The notes under the pieces: generated by a model
What the model was told of the DNA's origin: nothing
The model's input: the letters and a program-made list of their open reading frames with translations, nothing else
Database searches by the model: none
Made by a program: the position numbers and the translations under genes
Part shown: positions 45,373-57,900 of the stretch, in pieces
How positions within the stretch are numbered: the first letter of the stretch is position 1
How the letters are laid out: each line of letters opens with the position of its first letter
Assembly (NCBI GenBank): GCA_947652115.1
Contig: OX393571.1
Location: 17,554,856 to 17,618,855, forward strand
Length of the DNA: 64,000 nt
Origin: Blastomussa wellsi
Taxonomy: Eukaryota; Cnidaria; Anthozoa; Scleractinia; Plerogyridae
Reading direction: 5' to 3'

Positions 45373-48300
45373 TCATTCACTGTTATGTGATCGTTCATCA
45401 ATCTGACTGTTCCCAAGGTGCGAGGTAAAGTCCAGGTCGGGAACACAAATCAAGCCATTCTCGAATGGATTAGAAATAATCGATACTTGATTTGTTGTCT
45501 CTGATTTGTTGTCTCTCTCTGAGTCTCTGGAAACGTTCACCTCTTCCTGGCGAATGTTGATCAGGCTCGATGATATATCCTCAAAGAAAACGTCATCGGA
45601 TTTGGTTTCGTCGTCATGATCTTGGTTTTCTTCTTGGTCGCTCTCCATATTTTGGTTATACTGTACTGTGTTAGAGCACTGATCCGTAGTTTGTTCGGCT
45701 CCTGTCCCTGATAATGATATGACTTCCAGGTTGTGGTCTGAGCACTGCAAGTGTTAATAAAAATGATTCCAAAAAAACGCAAAATATGTTCTCGAGTATT
45801 GTGACTACTTCTTGTGACTCCTCTGGTCGAGGTAAACCCTAGGAGTAACTGGAATTGGGTATGTGGGGAATTTCAGTGGATTTTCTGTGGCCAATAGACC
45901 CTGAAAGAAGGGCGAGGGGGCATGATTTGTTAGAAAGACTTTCCTGTGGTTCTCGAGTTTTTAATTTTTCAAGGTTGGCGATAGCCCAATCGCATTTTGG
46001 AGAGCCTTCGATATGGATGTACATCTAGGTATGAAAAGCTGAGGTAACATGATAATATCGTAATAAATGTTTTTACCTGGTTTGCACCTTGCTCAGCAGA
46101 TGAATCATGTGCCTCGGCTATTACAGTATAATCATCACCCAGGGAGAACCTCTTCTCTGAAAAAGCAAGATTAAACATAATTAAGAGAAATACCATCGAA
46201 CAGTAAATAGCTTTTTGAGAAGGGATCCAGAAAGCCAACCCCACGTCCTCGTCGTGGATCCCGGGCAACGCCCATGGCGGCTAACAGGGGCTCTGGTGAA
46301 GACTGGTTTTCTCAGTTTTTAAAAAAAGTGAATTTGTAGTTATCTATATAGATAGATGGGCTTTCCTTTAGTGGGTGAAAGCAAAATGATTATATCACTG
46401 ATAATTCATATTATTCTAATCGATTGCTCGAATGCTAGGTAAAAACTGTGTTTTTATTGGTTGGAGTAGTTGAGTGGAGATGTGGAGTATCCGCATTGGA
46501 AATGTTTTAGCTTTGTTCCGATGCAGAGAAATCATATGAAATTTGCTAGCATTCGAAAAATCAGAAAACCCCTTTCTAGAGACGCCATGCATGCTCTTTT
46601 TGCAGTGATACTGGAAGTTCAGGCAATAGTTATTAGACAGCATTACTCTATCAAACTTAGCTAGTAAACGTCAGAAAATTGAAGAGTACGCTGGATACGT
46701 TACAGACCAAAGTAGCTGGCTGTACCTTCCGACACTTTGGCTTTCTTTTCGCCAGTTCTTGATGTCTGTAATTCAAAAACACGATCGATTACAGATTGAG
46801 CATGGTAGATAGTATGTTTGGGATTTCCATCAGCCGTTGAAACTTCATTCTAGTTCCGGGTCATCAATGCCCCTTAAATACTTGTTCTGACATATTAATA
46901 TAATTGGACCAAGATCCGACTCTTCATACACCTGTACCTGATCGACACCAACATCCGACTCCTACTCGTGTTTCTTCATGATAGACCCCCTCCCTGCATT
47001 ACATTTCCCCTATTTATTTAACCCAAAAGATACGAATAAGGTTTCATCTAATAATCAAAAAACATCTACTGCATCAGCTGTTTTCTGTGCTCACCATGGT
47101 AGAAAAATATTTGTTATGTCTAGATCTTACAACTGCCTTGTTCCGAAGATAATCCCTTCGACTTCCATGACATGAAATGATGCGTTTATACTCAGCACGA
47201 ATCTAAATCAAAAGAAAAGAATTGGAGTTGGTCAGCTTACTGTTCCTATCGTTTAAAGACGAAGTGATTGCATGACCTTGGATTATATCTGAAATAGAGT
47301 AGAAAGACAGTTATGTGAAAATAGCTCCATGAGTAAATTAGTCAAGCAACTTACCCTTTCATCGGCTAAGCAATGGAAAATAAAGATGAAAAGTCCCTTT
47401 AAGTAACACAAAAAATATATAAGTAATTTGACCCGCTTGTTCCTTAACACTTTGCAAAGACCTTGATTTGATTAACTTAAAAAATAAGTGAGATATTATT
47501 GTAAAACAGTACTGTTGTACTGTGTTACAGGGGTTAAAAATTACTTGACGTAGACGTTACGACCTTTTTTCTTTCTTAAAACTATACTATTCACCTGCAA
47601 GACGTTAAAGATATTGAACAGATATGCCATGAAAACCGAAGCTTTGTTTAAGAAGAACAATCCCAGTAACCAAGCCGTGCCTAACAGACAAGTTAGCACT
47701 ACACATGCCTTGGCCCAGTACCTAACGACAAAGACAATTATAGGCATCAGTTGACATGGCTTTACGAACTAATTATAAGAAGTAAGGAAAGATAAATTTG
47801 CAGGTTTGATTGCTATTAATAAATACTAAAAAGGCCATCGAATTCAATGAGTATTTATGTTTTCATGAAAACGCTGATAAAAGTATGATACTCAAAGATT
47901 GATGATGGTGCCGTGCTCCGACGAAGGGCTAACGCTCGAAACGTCAGCTCACGAATCTCTTTACGGTGGCCAATTCACATTATCAACCCAGTTGATAAAA
48001 CCAAATTACATTCTTATATATAATATGTGACAATGAACTGATATTTTAAGGATAAATTAAAGTTTGCTCATTCTTGAGTGCAGCACCCCAAAAATGAAAA
48101 CAAACTGGACCTGCAAGACAACAGGTCCAGTGGGTCCAGTGTTAGATCCGGACCGGTTTCAGAACGGTCCCGTGTAAACAGAAAGCCTATCCGGTCCGAA
48201 TTTGGGATCGAATCCGTTTGGAACCGGTCCCGTGTAAACCTGAACTAGTATTTTTCGTGATTTCTGCATCGGAAATAATTACAATTCCTCACCGTAGTTG

Positions 48301-50527
48301 TGGTGGGTTTGGCGAGTGCTTCTTGGCAGATCGCGAAGCCATGGCCTTAAACGTCATGCCAAGGAAAACGAGGTTCAACTGTAATGACAGGAGAATAAAA
48401 TAAGGAATTTACAAGACATATCGTCACTAGTACTGGAAACATGATATAGAACTATTTTAATATATGTTGGGAAAAACCATATAAGATAAAAAATGTCAGA
48501 AAACTGATCTTGCAAATTTAGCACCAGGATCTCTATTACTCAGTGTCATCAGTATTACCTTCGAGTCCTGAATTGGCTCCAAGGATAGACACACGCAAAT
48601 GAGAGTACTAAAACGCGAGCTTAACTTTGATGTGCTACACTGTTATCTTCTTTTTAGTGACCTGCTTGCGCTTGCGGTTGTTGTGAAATAATGAGAGTAA
48701 CGTGTGGTCACAGTAGACAGATTTTTTATATTTTGCTAGCCGTACATACCACACATATAAACAAAACAGGACCAACAAAGCTCCAGACGAAACCATCTTC
48801 AACAGACAACCAACAACTGTCAAGAAAAGCAGAAATGACAAGTTAAGTATTCGGGTTACATTTTCCAGAACTTATACCTTATATACTTTTGACTGCTCTA
48901 TACTACTCGTATCAGCTGTTGCCAGAACAACCCACAATAACGAATCGAATGCTCGATTATTGGAGAACAAGTTATATGGTCGTTTTCTTGACCTGCAAAA
49001 CGCCTTTAGATCCCATTTCAGTTTTCAACGATTATTACTCAAAAACTATTTCATCGACCTTACCTGAATGCAAGGGGTTCAGAACCACCTTCAATTTTTG
49101 AAACTCAGTGAAATAAAATGATACCTGAACGTCATCGTGAAATCCTGATTTGATTATTTAATTACTTAACAAATTAATATTTTTATTTAAAAAATTGGTT
49201 TTGTGCTTTAAAAATGCCAAAAAGGTACATTGTAATACAAAACATATTTATGCAGGATGAACATTTCAGTTATAAATACTACCTTAAAATAAAAATAAAA
49301 ACGTAAATAATTAATTAATAACTGAATAAAATATGCAAACATCTAAAAACCTATATAAAAATATAGAAAGAAAACTAATTTTGGTCAGAAATTGATGATG
49401 CACTACTGCAAGCAAATGTAAACTATTGTAATAAAGAAACCAAGTGTGGTCTGACTCTTACTGCATATCCGTTGTATAACCCTCCTGATTTACCAGAATA
49501 GCTGTAACAACTGGAATAGTAGGTATTCCTTAAAAAGAAGACTGTTATCAGGTCATTCATAATGCAATGCGAAAACTAGTTTTGCATTATTATTGATGCG
49601 AAATTCATTTTGCCATTCTCTTTGTTTACCGAGTGATAGCATACATGTAATAGTCCTTCAACTAACCTCAAATCTGTGGCCCTCGAATTGTCGATTGAAT
49701 TGAAATTTAGAGTGTTGGTTTTTGTAGAGGGAGGAAAACCGTAGAACTCGTAGAAAAACCCTCGAACAAGGTCGAGAACCAACAACAAACTCAACTATAC
49801 ATGCTCTATCTCACAAGAATGTTATATCTTTTACACTACAGCACTAGAAAGGATGTAGGGTTGTTTAATAACGTGAAGCAGAATAATAGCATTCTCACCC
49901 CAAGAGCAGATAAAGAATACTTTTTTCTTGTGACCTTCGCCAGAGGTTGGAAAAACTTTAACTAACATCAGATACAGAATTATTCCTTCTGTCGCCATCC
50001 AGCAAAATGCAACAAGAAACAGATAGTGAAGAAACACGGCAATTACATAGCAGCCAGTCTAAACAAGAAGAAAATAACAGCAAATGTAAACACAGGGTTG
50101 GTCTGAAACAACGGTCGGATCTCCGTCTGTGTCTGGGGTCTATTCTGTGCTTATCCGGCTTTTGAGTATTGTAAGGTCATATACAACTAAGACGAGGCTA
50201 GCCATAAGGTCTCATGTAATGATTACATACGTACCTTGTACCGCGTTTTATCAATACCGGCCACAAACAGCAATTCAGCCAATATTAGACATAATACCAG
50301 GTTTATGTGAGCAAAGTTACGATTTGATTTTAAAAAGCTACGAGAAACGGAAAAAATAAGAGGTTACAATTTATGGACAGCTGAAAGAGAAAAAAATTGC
50401 AAATGAAGCTTTGGATAATTTGTACTTACGCAAACGAGCAGAACGTTATGAGAGCTAGCATCAACGCGACAAGCGATATACTGATGCCAACATATGTGAT
50501 GAGACTTAATGCAAGTTCGTGAGTTCC
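45373..50527 (-). CDS. aGPCR-2: seven-transmembrane domain and cytoplasmic tail
   Basis: TM1 is 50527-50430 (SLITYVGISISLVALMLALI), TM2 50337-50235 (NLVLCLILAELLFVAGIDKT), TM3 50058-49899 (GCYVIAVFLHYLFLVAFCWM), TM4 49528-49462 (IPTIPVVTAILV), ECL2/TM5 48816-48750 and 48378-48293 (HCWLSVEDGFVWSFVGPVLF), TM6 47721-47595 (VVLTCLLGTAWLLGLFFLNK) and TM7 47396-47355 (GLFIFIFHCLADER). TM1, TM2, TM4, both TM5 exons, TM6 and TM7 are exactly as long as in aGPCR-1. The tail (47202-47131, 46765-46726, 46156-46077, 45744-45373) starts IRAEYKRIISCHG, is then acidic and Ser-rich (DQEENQDHDDETKSDDV), and ends ERSHNSE with TGA at 45373-45375. It shares nothing obvious with the aGPCR-1 tail beyond the first dozen residues. 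Confidence 0.92.
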
Positions 50528-51933
50528 CTAAAAGAAAAAAATGGCTTAAAAATAGTAACCAGAAGTTAAATAAATAAATAAATAAATTACAGATAGGCAA
50601 ACGATTGTATGAAATGTTTTTCACAATCTGAGGATCAAAATCAAAAATCTATTGTGATTTGAATTACATTCATTTTGCCGGGGTTGTGTGTTTTTGTTAA
50701 GGTTTTTAATGATTCTTTTACTACATGCGTTAAATAATTCTCTGTGGTTGACCAAATTGATCAAGTGGATATAACTACTTTAGGTTTGGTTTTACGACAG
50801 TCGTTAGAAAATAGCTTTCAATCTTTAATTAGTCAATCTATCTTTATTCTAGCTTTTCTATTATATCTATCTTGCTGTCTATCATGTCAGTAGTGACAAA
50901 ATAAAAGTTCCTCCTTCGAAGTAATATGAGCAGCGATGCTAGATCTACAGTTACAATTTGAATGATAAAAATGTCATTGCTCGTCTAAGCGCTACCGTCG
51001 CTACGGCTTAATACACTGGCTAGAAGTATCTACCTGACGCCATTTAACACTTACACCGCGCAACTCTTGATAGGAGTCTGGTGTGTACTGCATCAGGACA
51101 CTGAAGCTTGTCAAGTGATAACAGTGGCAAACAGTCTGGGTTGAGTTAGCAAAATTTAAATTACAACCTTCTGTGGACCACGACCCTCCATCTCTAGAGA
51201 AAAAGAATACAAATTTAAAATAAACAACACTGTAACAACAACTACTGATGGCAGTTATATGTTATTAAGCATCCTTTTTCAGACAGTACTCTAGACCTCT
51301 GGACGTACTTCTTTTCCAGGGGTTTTGAGAAGTTAATTGGATTGAACTTCCAGTGAGTGGGGGCCTTGTTGGAAAGGTGGGCTTAAAAGAGAGGGCGGTA
51401 CTCACAGTAGATCTTTACGTATACGGTATTTTCAATCATGGCATAGATGTAAACAACGTTGGCAGAATTCGTATTAATAGATAATGTTCATAATTGCACT
51501 TGACTTACCCGAACATTTTCCAAAATACACAAGTAGGTTGTAGGCTTTCGCCACTCTGAAAAGCAAAAACACAAATAAGAAATATTTCCTCAGAAGTTAA
51601 GAAAAATAGCTGGTGAGAAACAACTGAAAGAGTAATATGAAGAGTGGGGTGGGGAATCCGTCATACACATTTCCCATACTGCATGTTTAATCACCCTTGC
51701 GCGTACGTTTTATCTTCATTCATAATTAATTAGAAGTACATCAAAAAATTGCCACAAATTTGAGGGCAGATCAATTACGTATATAATAATAAGTGCAACA
51801 GAACATATTATGCAGTTACATGTTAAACTAAGCACCCCCGAGCTAAGCATGTGCCAATGCAAATGTCGTTGCGTGGAGCTAGGGATTAAAGACAAGGCCT
51901 CAGCTGGTAACATAGTCACCAATTAATAAATAG

Positions 51934-51978
<45 letters not shown>

Positions 51979-54900
51979 GTATAACAATATAATTTGGTTT
52001 TATCAACTGGGTTGATAATGTCAATTGGCCACCGTAAAGAGATTCACGAGCTGACGTTTCGAGCGTTAGCCCTTCGTCGGAGCGAATCAAGGAATTGTGA
52101 GTCGTGTGCTTTTTATATACAGAATGGAGTGGAATGGAGCTTCGCTATTGGCTGGTGCCCGGTAACGTGACACCAGCCAATAGCGAAGCTCCATCTTTCT
52201 GTATATAAAAAACACACGACCCACAATTCCTTGATTCGCTCCGACGAAGGGCTAACGCTCGAAACGTCAGCAATTGAATCTCTTTACGGTGGCCAATTGA
52301 CATTATCAACCCAGTTGATAAAACCAAATTATATTGTAATTTACCTGGTTGTTTAGTAAGGTAATCATCACAGGATTCTGAAAGTTCCCAGCTATCTTAG
52401 GGATTGTCGATAGCGAAATAACACCAGTGGTAGAAGTAACAATGTTTTCGACCTTTTCGCCATTATTTTGAGTAGTATTAGGGCTGAAATAGTACAAGAG
52501 AGGATCATTTAATATAACATCAGTGTTATAGAATTGCTAACGGAAAACACTTGTCAAGGGCCACACCTTGCAGTTGTCAACAGTTGTGCGATGTTTTTCA
52601 AGTAGATGAATGCGACGTGGTTGTTTGTGCCTGCAGATAAATACATAAACGTTGATTACTTAAAGATTTAGAAATCGTCTCAACTCAAATATGCACCTTA
52701 TATCAGTGACTCACAGGCGTTTTTGGTCCCTGAGTTTTATGCCGGTGCAAAAGACTAATGCCACAAACAACTCACTCAGAACAGAAACTATAGCATTGAA
52801 ATTGAATGTTAATGGCGGGCTAAGGTTATACCTAAATCTGTACTTTTTGATCCCTTGTTCAACTCTGATGCTGGCATCTCTATTCTATTGCCGTGTCCAT
52901 GATCCGCGTCAGAGAAAGCCACTTTTTCGGGTATGAAGTCATCTTTCCCAAATGAACGGAACCTTAAAACTGAAGTACATGAAGCAAATGAAACTGATAC
53001 ATGTCAAGTGTTGTAAAAACTGATGCGATGTTAATTATCGATCTAGGACCAGTTTGATACTCGATAAAACTTGCCATTTCGTGAAGGTTTTTCTGAACAT
53101 TTTTATGAATTTGTGATCATTAACACTGCATTATTGGTTTACATGTTATGTTCATTTAGTAATTAACAGTGCTTTTGTCTTTAACAATAATTGGCTGTGG
53201 TTGGTAACAATTTGCAATAATTGTTTAAAGGAACTACATACCGACATTAGATGTTGTCACATTGGATGTATTTTTGCTGTTTGAAATGGAAGCAGTCATC
53301 AGTGCTATATTCTCTATGGAGGACAAGAGCTTTGAAGCTTCGTCCGATCGGGATTTCTTGATAGGAAAAAGATGAGGGCAAAACAAACAAATTAAGGATA
53401 GAAACAAAAACTAACAAAGCAAGAGGTCTAACAAACGAAAGTACAATAAATGTAACAAACGAAAGAAGTTTAGCTGGAAAGATGTCTGAAATATGTCTGC
53501 TGCCACAGGTGTAGAACATACAAAGAATTTTTTGTTAGTACTTTTTATGAAGACCTTGATGGTAATCTTTTGTCTTTTTTTAAGATTAGGACAACACACA
53601 GATAATCTTTTTGTTAGCTTTTTATGAACACCTCGATTTAATTCTTTTGTTTTATTTTGAAGGTAAAAGGAATCTCTTTCATTCCAGCAAATATGTAACT
53701 ATCCGAAGCTGACAGTGAACCAAGAAATGTTAAATCTTCTATTAGGGCGACCCACAATCCAAATCCTGTTATTTTAAATAAATAGAATCAACAGTAATGG
53801 AAAAACAGCAACGAAAAAACCACTTCTCAAGTCGTTTTTTTTCTTTGCTGTTTTTTTCATTACTGTTGAACCAAGAAATGGCATATTTTTCTCAATTAAT
53901 TCAGACACCAGCTCTTAATATTTTTACCGTGCTCATTATGGTACATTTGCCATTTGCTGTGAAAGGTTTTTAGTAAATCAAGCTGATCACGTGCATGCAG
54001 TTCGTTATTTAATTCATTAGTCATCAGCTATCTCTGAGTTGAAAACAAGTGAGAAGGCTTACCGCGGGCGAATCTTGCCAAGCTTCCATAGCTTTTCCAT
54101 CGAGCAGATTATTTGCCACTTGAGCAACGTTCTACGTTTAACAATTAGATTCCATGTTAGCGTGCGCTGTTCAGGTAATAAACTCACTGATGATATCAAA
54201 TTTGGTAATTTAAGAACAAAAACGTGGCACACCAGGCGATAGCCGAGTGTCACGGATGTCAGTTCTTACCAAATTGTGACGTCATCAGTGATCTATTACT
54301 GAACAGACGCACGGCAACACCTTGCAGCGTCGCAAATTTTCTGGTTGTCCTAAAGTCTTAGAAGACAGTCACGTCAAGGCGTATTTGAATGAGCTACACG
54401 AAAAGTACGTTCTAGTCCCTGCTGATAAAGCTGGAAACAACATCATTTTTGTTTGCAAGTATTATTACGTGCAAACTCTTATGGAAGAACTTGGAATTAA
54501 TTCTAGCACTACCATCAACTCTACATATGAAGCTCAAGACGTCACAGCTGATGAAGTTATACGGAACCACACAACAACTTTAGACGACTTATTCAACATC
54601 GCATTACATCAGAAGGAAAAAAAATTGCCTCAAATGTATTGGATACCTAAGCTTCACAAAACACCAAAAGCACGATTTATTGCAGGATCAAGTTCTTGTA
54701 CCACTACTAAACTATCTAAATTAATTACTAATTGCCTCAAACTAGTTAAAAATCATTGTCATGCATAGTGTAAAACTATTCTACAAAGAACAGGTATTAA
54801 CAGCATGTGGCTCATCAACAACTCACTGGATGTACTTCGCACTTTGCAAGACAAACAACTTTCGCTAAACAAGTTAAGCACTTGGGACTTTTCAACTCTA

Positions 54901-57900
54901 TATACAAGCCTACCGCACGCCAAACTTAAACTTCAACTGCATGATCTACTGGAAAGAGTTTTTAGCACCAGAGGAAAGAGTTTCATTGCAACCAGTAACT
55001 ACCACACTTTCTGGACGAATGATAAGAAGTCGTCGAAATACAGTTACTTTTCTTGTAGATAACTTTGCTGTGCTATTGACTTTCTTATCGACAACATCTA
55101 CGTCCGTTTCGGAAACTCAGTTTTTCGGCAAGTTATTGGTATACCGATGGGCACTAACAGTGCGTCTTTATTGGCTGATCTCTTTCTCTACACTTTCGAG
55201 TACGACTTCATGCTAAAAACTATGAAACAAGACATGTCAAAGGCCGCAACATTCAGCAATACCTTTCGCTATATCAACGATTTATTCAGCGTCAACAATG
55301 CGAATTTTGGAAATTGTATCCACGAAATTTACCCGCAGAACTGGAACTGAAAAACACTACCGTGGCTTCAAATTAAGTGTGTTATCTTGGCATTAAGATC
55401 ATTCAGGGAGACGACAACACACCTCGTCGTATAAGTGTCTACGACAAGAGAGATGACTTCTCATTCCAGATTGTAAACTTTCCTCATATGGACAGCAACA
55501 TCCCAGCCAATCCGGCCTATGGTGTTTACATATCTGAATTGGTACGATATGCTAGAATTTGCTCATCAAAATTGGACTTTATAGACAGGCTTCGTAGTCT
55601 TTCTTCACGTCTTCATCAACAAGGCTTCAACACTACTGCGCTTCTCAAATCGTTTAATAAATTCTTCAAGCGCCACGGTGAAATCATTCGCGTTAAATAT
55701 GACATTACACTTCAGGAATTGAGATCAGCGGTTTGTGATTGAGAACCAACAACGTATCCTTTGCTTGTTTGTAATTGTTACGTCGTCTTTGTGGCTCTGA
55801 TTCATTTATAAGCGCTGCTTCCGGGTCCTTCGTTTGGATTTTAAGGCGCGCGCGCGTATTTTCGTATGTGGTGCGCGTGTTTGGTTTATTTAGTTGACGT
55901 GTATGCTTAGTTCGCAATTTAACGGTTCAATTTATTTTCGTTGTTTTCCTTATTACTTTTTCTTGTCATTAACTGTGCTCACATCGTGGGTGGCTCCACC
56001 TGAAATGTTCTGCAATTGGTATAGGATTTAATGGAGCCGAAACCAATGGAATTACAAGCATTTTAGGCATCCTACTGATGAACCGTTATGGCAGTTAGAT
56101 ACTTTTTACAGGAGCCAACATTGAGATTGTGGTCTGTCGCCTTTGAATTGTATAATAAAGAAACAAAATATAAACGTCATCAGTGTGTGTGTATGTCCTT
56201 TAAAAGAACATACGTAGGAACCAATCAAAATGCGTCCAAAATTGGGCTAGCTTATTGTATAAAGAGAAATAAAGCCTGTAAAACTGATTGAAAAGTAGAG
56301 AAACTACTGATTTTAAAGAAAAGGTAAATGAGTACATTGTTTTTGAAATATATAGAGAGGTTAAGAAGATAGTGCATTTGCCAATCTTTTAAATAAGACT
56401 GACTGAAACAAGTGACTAGACATTTCAAAACGCTTTGGTAAAATAGGTTGAACAGGTAAAATTGGTTTTTGGTGTTGGGGCACCGTTGGAGGTTTGAAAC
56501 CCTGATCCTATTAAGGATAATAGTGCTAAAATCTAGTCCTTTGGTAAATAAACCCACCTTCATAAATGCATTTGCTTTCTTCTTATTCATGGTTACGTTT
56601 GTTGTTGTCTTCCGACCAAGGATATTAAGCATGTTAACAGCGGCGCGCAAGTCGCCTCTAATCACGAGCTCACCACGTGCAGGTCTCGTGATATTTGACA
56701 ATTTACTGGCCAGTGATACTGCAGTGTCGGAATCAATCTTTTCCGAGGCGATCTGCGAAGAAGACCAATTTTAAGTCACATCCGTTTTTAAACACAGAAA
56801 TGACAGAAATAAGACTCGCTGTGTATTTCAATATTTAGGTTATATTTGTGTTAACGAATCACCGTCTTTTAAATCCCCATGTAAAATAAACGTGCTACTA
56901 ACATTCATTCGACCTAAAATAGCGAAATATTTTATGATTGAAAAAAATAATCACCTGATATTGGAGCTTCCTGAAACGTTTGGAGACACACTTGGTTAAA
57001 TCTGGTTTCTGCCAGAACGCTTTAGTCTCTGCTGAACAGGTACGCGTGGCCTCACCTGTAGTGAACCAAAATAAGTCTTCAAATAACAAATAGATTTCAT
57101 GTCGCCGTTCGTCTGTTCGGGAATAGGTCACTGATGACGTCACACGAGGCGATAACCGAGTGTGTCACTAATGTTCTTACCACATTTTGACGTCTTCTGT
57201 GATCTACTACAGAACAGACGCACGGCAACATGGAATCTATCTGTTTCATATAATAAAGAAACAAAATATCAGTCAGTCAGGTGTTTCCTTTAATTGATCA
57301 TAGACATGCAGGAACCAATCAAAATGCGTCCATAACTGGGCTTACCATATAATATAACGCAAAACGTTTAGTTTTCCTGGGGACTTGATCCCAGATCAGG
57401 ACCAATTCAGAACACTGTATATCAATTAGATATATAGATTCAGAATATGAAAAAATAGGTTAAAAGTAGGAATTATCCAAGCCATTTCATACCTGAAAAC
57501 CCGAACGGACAGTGCCTCTTTATGGTTTTTCCCTTGAGTGTTCGTATCCATGTGATATTTCTGAACAGCTCCTCGTTACAAAAGTCATTGGAAGAGCTTC
57601 CAGGTGGAACAACTATGAATGCAAAATGATGTTTAAGAAAAAATGTCTCAAATTTAGTTTCATTCTTCTCTTGCAGCTTAACAACGGTTTTTTTTTTAGT
57701 CTTGGTTTTCACATGACGTCACAAAATATTAAACAAAATTCGCCCGGCCGGCTAAATTTTTATTGACAGCACGTGAAAGAAATACTATAAATATATCTAT
57801 TCACAAGTTTCCAGCTAGGTAGTATTCTTTGTGTTTGAAATAAGGCATGTTGAATTTTCGAGATTTCCGCCGTACGTACGTACGTGACATGCATCACGAT

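Noticed and set aside
56252..56701. 149-codon frame on - extending beyond the GAIN exon
   Set aside because: Only 56558-56752 is coding, up to a GTGGGT donor; the rest is intron read-through.
57094..57243. CTGATGA near 57129 considered as a hammerhead core
   Set aside because: No GAAA and NUH at the required place after a stem II; it is part of a plain hairpin module.
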